Origin: Nemertoderma westbladi
Lineage: Eukaryota; Xenacoelomorpha; Nemertodermatida; Nemertodermatidae
DNA length: 23,932 nucleotides
Assembly: GCA_032718475.1 (NCBI GenBank)
Contig: JAUCBJ010002586.1
Span: forward strand, 1 to 23,932
Direction of reading: 5' to 3'
A program made the position numbers and the translations under genes. Positions within the stretch are counted from its first letter, which is position 1, and every line of letters starts with the position of its first letter. The notes below the pieces were generated by a model. That model ran no database searches. It had not been told where the DNA came from and saw nothing but the letters and a program-made list of their open reading frames with translations. Shown piece by piece: positions 17,288 to 23,932 of this stretch.

Positions 17288-20200
17288 TTATATCATTATG
17301 ACCGCGCCCTATAATGATTTATCCGGCCTGTAATGCTTAACATTTCATTATAAATTCATTGTAAATATATCATTATGACCGCGCCCTGTAATGATTTGTC
17401 CCGCCTGTAATGCTTAACATTTCATTATAAATTCATTGCAAATATATCATTATGACCGCGCCCTGTAATGATTTGTCCGGCCTGTAATGCTTAACATTTC
17501 ATTATAAATTCATTGTAAATATATCATTATGACCGCGCCCTATAATGATTTGTCCGGCCTGTAATGCTTAACATTTCATTATAAATTCATTGTAAATATA
17601 TCATTATGACCGCGCCCTATAATGATTTGTCCGGCCTGTAATGCTTAACATTTCATTATAAATTCATTGTAAATATATCATTATGACCGCGCCCTATAAT
17701 GATTTGTCCGGCCTGTAATGCTTAACATTTCATTATAAATTCATTGTAAATATATCATTATGACCGCGCCCTGTAATGATTTGTCCGGCTTGTAATGCTT
17801 AACATTTCATTATAAATTCATTGTAAATATATCATTATGACCGCGCCCTATAATGATTTGTCCGGCTTGTAATGCTTAACATTTCATTATAAATTCATTG
17901 TAAATATATCATTATGACCGCGCCCTATAATGATTTGTCCGGCCTGTAATGCTTAACATTTCATTATAAATTCATTGTAAATATATCATTATGACCGCGC
18001 CCTATAATGATTTGTCCGGCTTGTAATGCTTAACATTTCATTATAAATTCATTGTAAATATATCATTATGACCGCGCCCTGTAATGATTTGTCCGGCCTG
18101 TAATGCTTAACATTTCATTATAAATTCATTGTAAATATATCATTATGACCGCGCCCTATAATGATTTGTCCGGCTTGTAATGCTTAACATTTCATTATAA
18201 ATTCATTGTAAATATATCATTATGACCGCGCCCTATAATGATTTGTCCGGCCTGTAATGCTTAACATTTCATTATAAATTCATTGTAAATATATCATTAT
18301 GACCGCGCCCTGTAATGATTTGTCCGGCTTGTAATGCTTAACATTTCATTATAAATTCATTGTAAATATATCATTATGACCGCGCCCTATAATGATTTGT
18401 CCGGCTTGTAATGCTTAACATTTCATTATAAATTCATTGTAAATATATCATTATGACCGCGCCCTATAATGATTTGTCCGGCTTGTAATGCTTAACATTT
18501 CATTATAAATTCATTGTAAATATATCATTATGACCGCGCCCTATAATGATTTGTCCGGCTTGTAATGCTTAACATTTCATTATAAATTCATTGTAAATAT
18601 ATCATTATGACCGCGCCCTGTAATGATTTGTCCGGCCTGTAATGCTTAACATTTCATTATAAATTCATTGTAAATATATCATTATGACCGCGCCCTATAA
18701 TGATTTGTCCGGCTTGTAATGCTTAACATTTCATTATAAATTCATTGTAAATATATCATTATGACCGCGCCCTATAATGATTTGTCCGGCTTGTAATGCT
18801 TAACATTTCATTATAAATTCATTGTAAATATATCATTATGACCGCGCCCTGTAATGATTTGTCCGGCTTGTAATGCTTAACATTTCATTATAAATTCATT
18901 GTAAATATATCATTATGACCGCGCCCTGTAATGATTTGTCCGGCCTGTAATGCTTAACATTTCATTATAAATTCATTGTAAATATATCATTATGACCGCG
19001 CCCTATAATGATTTGTCCGGCTTGTAATGCTTAACATTTCATTATAAATTCATTGTAAATATATCATTATGACCGCGCCCTATAATGATTTGTCCGGCCT
19101 GTAATGCTTAACATTTCATTATAAATTCATTGTAAATATATCATTATGACCGCGCCCTGTAATGATTTGTCCGGCCTGTAATGCTTAACATTTCATTATA
19201 AATTCATTGTAAATATATCATTATGACCGCGCCCTATAATGATTTGTCCGGCCTGTAATGCTTAACATTTCATTATAAATTCATTGTAAATATATCATTA
19301 TGACCGCGCCCTATAATGATTTGTCCGGCCTGTAATGCTTAACATTTCATTATAAATTCATTGTAAATATATCATTATGACCGCGCCCTATAATGATTTG
19401 TCCGGCTTGTAATGCTTAACATTTCATTATAAATTCATTGTAAATATATCATTATGACCGCGCCCTGTAATGATTTGTCCGGCCTGTAATGCTTAACATT
19501 TCATTATAAATTCATTGAATGCATGATTGAATGTATTGCTTAACATTTCATTATAAATTCATTGTAAATATATCATTATGACCGCGCCCTATAATGATTT
19601 GTCCGGCTTGTAATGCTTAACATTTCATTATAAATTCATTGTAAATATATCATTATGACCGCGCCCTATAATGATTTGTCCGGCTTGTAATGCTTAACAT
19701 TTCATTATAAATTCATTGTAAATATATCATTATGACCGCGCCCTGTAATGATTTGTCCGGCCTGTAATGCTTAACATTTCATTATAAATTCATTGTAAAT
19801 ATATCATTATGACCGCGCCCTATAATGATTTGTCCGGCTTGTAATGCTTAACATTTCATTATAAATTCATTGTAAATATATCATTATGACCGCGCCCTGT
19901 AATGATTTGTCCGGCCTGTAATGCTTAACATTTCATTATAAATTCATTGTAAATATATCATTATGACCGCGCCCTATAATGATTTGTCCGGCTTGTAATG
20001 CTTAACATTTCATTATAAATTCATTGTAAATATATCATTATGACCGCGCCCTATAATGATTTGTCCGGCCTGTAATGCTTAACATTTCATTATAAATTCA
20101 TTGTAAATATATCATTATGACCGCGCCCTGTAATGATTTGTCCGGCCTGTAATGCTTAACATTTCATTATAAATTCATTGTAAATATATCATTATGACCG

Positions 20201-22775
20201 CGCCCTGTAATGATTTGTCCGGCTTGTAATGCTTAACATTTCATTATAAATTCATTGTAAATATATCATTATGACCGCGCCCTGTAATGATTTGTCCGGC
20301 TTGTAATGCTTAACATTTCATTATAAATTCATTGTAAATATATCATTATGACCGCGCCCTATAATGATTTGTCCGGCTTGTAATGCTTAACATTTCATTA
20401 TAAATTCATTGTAAATATATCATTATGACCGCGCCCTATAATGATTTGTCCGGCTTGTAATGCTTAACATTTCATTATAAATTCATTGTAAATATATCAT
20501 TATGACCGCGCCCTGTAATGATTTGTCCGGCCTGCAATGCTTAACATTTCATTATAAATTCATTGTAAATATATCATTATGACCGCGCCCTATAATGATT
20601 TGTCCGGCTTGTAATGCTTAACATTTCATTATAAATTCATTGTAAATATATCATTATGACCGCGCCCTGTAATGATTTGTCCGACCTGTAATGCTTAACA
20701 TTTCATTACAAATTCATTGTAAATATATCATTATGACCGCGCCCTATAATGATTTGTCCGGCTTGTAATGCTTAACATTTCATTATAAATTCATTGTAAA
20801 TATATCATTATGACCGCGCCCTATAATGATTTGTCCGGCTTGTAATGCTTAACATTTCATTATAAATTCATTGTAAATATATCATTATGACCGCGCCCTA
20901 TAATGATTTGTCCGGCTTGTAATGCTTAACATTTCATTATAAATTCATTGTAAATATATCATTATGACCGAGCCCTATAATGATTTGTCCGGCTTGTAAT
21001 GCTTAACATTTCATTATAAATTCATTGTAAATATATCATTATGACCGCGCCCTGTAATGATTTGTCCGGCCTGTAATGCTTAACATTTCATTATAAATTC
21101 ATTGTAAATATATCATTATGACCGCGCCCTATAATGATTTGTCCGGCTTGTAATGCTTAACATTTCATTATAAATTCATTGTAAATATATCATTATGACC
21201 GCGCCCTGTAATGATTTTTCCGGCCTGTAATGATTAACATTTCATTATAAATTCATTGTAAATATATCATTATGACCGCGCCCTGTAATAATTTGTCCGG
21301 CTTGTAATGCTTAACATTTCATTATAAATTCATTGTAAATATATCATTATGACCGCGCCCTGTAATGATTTGTCCGGCCTGTAATGCTTAACATTTCATT
21401 ATAAATTCATTGTAAATATATCATTATGACCGCGCCCTGTAATGATTTGTCCGGCCTGTAATGCTTAACATTTCATTATAAATTCATTGTAAATATATCA
21501 TTATGACCGCGCCCTATAATGATTTGTCCGGCCTGTAATGCTTAACATTTCATTATAAATTCATTGTAAATATATCATTATGACCGCGCCCTGTAATGAT
21601 TTGTCCGGCCTGTAATGCTTAACATTTCATTATAAATTCATTGTAAATATATCATTATGACCGCGCCCTATAATGATTTGTCCGGCTTGTAATGCTTAAC
21701 ATTTCATTATAAATTCATTGTAAATATATCATTATGACCGCGCCCTGTAATGATTTGTCCGGCCTGTAATGCTTAACATTTCATTATAAATTCATTGTAA
21801 ATATATCATTATGACCGCGCCCTATAATGATTTGTCCGGCTTGTAATGCTTAACATTTCATTATAAATTCATTGTAAATATATCATTATGACCGCGCCCT
21901 GTAATGATTTGTCCGGCCTGTAATGCTTAACATTTCATTATAAATTCATTGTAAATATATCATTATGACCGCGCCCTGTAATGATTTGTCCGGCCTGTAA
22001 TGCTTAACATTTCATTATAAATTCATTGTAAATATATCATTATGACCGCGCCCTATAATGATTTGTCCGGCCTGTAATGCTTAACATTTCATTATAAATT
22101 CATTGTAAATATATCATTATGACCGCGCCCTGTAATGATTTGTCCGGCCTGTAATGCTTAACATTTCATTATAAATTCATTGTAAATATATCATTATGAC
22201 CGCGCCCTATAATGATTTGTCCGGCTTGTAATGCTTAACATTTCATTATAAATTCATTGTAAATATATCATTATGACCGCGCCCTGTAATGATTTGTCCG
22301 GCCTGTAATGCTTAACATTTCATTATAAATTCATTGTAAATATATCATTATGACCGCGCCCTATAATGATTTGTCCGGCTTGTAATGCTTAACATTTCAT
22401 TATAAATTCATTGTAAATATATCATTATGACCGCGCCCTATAATGATTTGTCCGGCCTGTAATGCTTAACATTTCATTATAAATTCATTGTAAATATATC
22501 ATTATGACCGCGCCCTGTAATGATTTGTCCGGCCTGCAATGCTTAACATTTCATTATAAATTCATTGTAAATATATCATTATGACCGCGCCCTGTAATTA
22601 TTTGTCCGGCTTGTAATGCTTAACATTTCATTATAAATTCATTGTAAATATATCATTATGACCGCGCCCTGTAATGATTTGTCCGGCTTGTAATGCTTAA
22701 CATTTCATTATAAATTCATTGTAAATATATCATTATGACCGCGTCCTATAATGATTTGTCCGGCTTGTAATGTGT
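17288..22775. repeat. 77-bp satellite, about 71 copies
   Basis: A head-to-tail array with exact 77-bp spacing of GACCGCGCCCT. Each unit holds an inverted pair, ATCATTAT and ATAATGAT, separated by 11 bases, and an AT-rich half with TTCATTATAAATTCATTG. Copies are nearly identical. Two sites vary: A or G after GCGCCCT, and C or T in CCGGC(C/T)TG. By hand count the A-T and G-C combinations dominate, so two subfamilies are interspersed. One unit near 19518 is shortened and rewritten. No coding potential; function unknown. Confidence 0.96.
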
Positions 22776-23932
22776 AAAAGCCTTTGCTGAATTGCCCCGT
22801 TATTTTTATTATCTTTTACATTAAAATACTCTGTAGTTGATTCAATAAGTGTAAGAGACCGTATTATTGCTGTATCGGTGTTTTTAGAGGATCTAAGACC
22901 TATTTCCTCCGTATGTGTACTGTGAAAGGCATATTTTATGATTCTATGGCAATTCGTGACGCAAAGGGGTGATAGCTACTCTTGAACAGTAGTTACTATG
23001 ACTACGGTTAACAGCTGACATTCATACGTGTTGATTTCCTTTGTTCTACGGCGTCTCTCAGTTCAGTCAGCCAATTAGAGCGTTTTGTGGCTCCTTGTAC
23101 AGAAAATTTCCGAGAAATGACGCAATGCCTATGTGCAGTGTTTACATTCAGTCCTAAGCCAAAGAAAGAACGGCTTGGAAGTATTTTGTGCTTTACTGTT
23201 TTTAGTCTTACACTAGTAGGTTTAATTATAAAGGGCATATATCCTTTAACCTAACGACTACCTGACTGATCATACATCCTGACTGCTGAAACATTGCAAA
23301 CTCATAACAATCAGTGTTCAGTTGTTGTTTTATACTGCTATTTACTGTCAGTTCTTCATAATATGGTTGATGAATTATTATATTTGGAATAACGATAAAT
23401 AACCCCGAAACCCAATATTCTTGATATACCGAAGGTAAGAGAGAAAGGTTACCAATAACGATTGTGACTTATGTTAAAGTGGTTTGAAGTGAATCTAATG
23501 TTATTTGATAGACCCTACATGAGTCAGCCTGTGTTCCTTTTATATGTGACTAAAATCAGTGAAGATTGGCAGATTAGTGTGCAGTATTGTGCAGCATTGT
23601 GTATGAGTGAGTCTGTTAAAGAAGCAATTCCTAAAGAATGCGCCATATATGTGAATTATAATTAAGCCATATCGTTGTGAGTAGTTTAAGTCATAACTCT
23701 GTTTATATAGATAAAGCGCCACGTCCTAAAGGAACTGTTAATATTCCCGAAGGTAAATAATATTGTCAGAGATTATATAATACTGTCAGTCGAATAATAC
23801 ATTAGGCTTACATAGCAACAAAATTAAACCGTCGAACCCAATCTCCCGGGAATATCCAGCGGGTGAATGGTCGCGCACGGATTGGTTTCGACTAGTGTAG
23901 TGAATCAAATACGTGTCATAGACTAAAAACTG
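22776..23932. other. Right flank, no gene recognised
   Basis: Unique sequence after the 77-bp array. Two short open frames exist (76 codons on minus at 23008-23238; 64 codons on plus at 23471-23665) but neither resembles a family I know, and neither has supporting splice or codon signals. Treat as non-coding until shown otherwise. Confidence 0.4.

Noticed and set aside
17288-22775. Centromeric or telomeric repeat
   Set aside because: The unit is not a telomere motif, and nothing in the sequence shows centromere function; about 5.5 kb is short for that.
23008-23238. Minus-strand 76-codon frame
   Set aside because: No recognisable family, no splice or regulatory support; length is within chance expectation.
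23471-23665. Plus-strand 64-codon frame
   Set aside because: No recognisable motif and near chance length.

Overview
The window looks like nuclear DNA of an invertebrate animal. Evidence is a spliced gene with GT-AG introns, a four-and-a-half-LIM (FHL/Limpet-type) protein, an APE-type LINE retrotransposon, several tandem-repeat arrays and AT-rich non-coding sequence. I see no prokaryotic operon, tRNA, rRNA or CRISPR array. The species cannot be fixed from the sequence.

The one clear host gene is on the minus strand. Its seven coding exons run right to left from 13756 to 2273. I placed each splice junction by hand. The exon lengths (156, 174, 273, 175, 170, 187, 155) add to 1290 bases with compatible phases, giving a 429-residue protein. 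Residues 1-110 carry two EF-hand loops, 111-155 are a Gly/Ser-rich linker, and 156-424 are a half-LIM finger plus four complete LIM domains. The LIM part closely follows the FHL/Limpet layout. The EF-hand N-terminus is unexpected for that family.

Layout: 1-1000 AT-rich sequence with no gene; about 1009-1905 a tandem repeat of roughly 143 bp with internal GTCT runs; 1906-2272 gene 3' flank; 2273-2833 last two exons (LIM4, LIM3); 2834-10481 a large intron made almost wholly of a 21-bp satellite, split at 3810-6327 by a 5'-truncated LINE in the opposite orientation; 10482-11342 LIM2 and LIM1 exons; 11343-11831 a minisatellite; 11998-12270 linker and half-LIM exon; 12446-12953 a perfect (GGTC)127 microsatellite; 12972-13145 and 13601-13756 the EF-hand exons; 13767-16080 AT-rich 5' region; 16087-17184 a possible foldback element with C/G-rich inverted arms; about 17288-22775 a satellite of about 71 copies of a 77-bp unit; 22776-23932 sequence with no recognisable gene.

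The most striking observation is that several arrays inside the gene are amplified splice junctions. The 21-bp satellite is the last 15 exonic plus first 6 intronic bases of the LIM2 exon, repeated about 236 times, so the intron is a field of 5' splice sites in sense orientation and one codon phase. The LIM3 exon end and its donor are present four times, the half-LIM exon end and its donor twice, and the acceptor plus first exon bases of the LIM1 exon seed a minisatellite of about 24 copies. Independent repeat births at four splice junctions of one gene suggest a junction-linked duplication process and possible splice-site choice that changes the LIM-LIM linkers.
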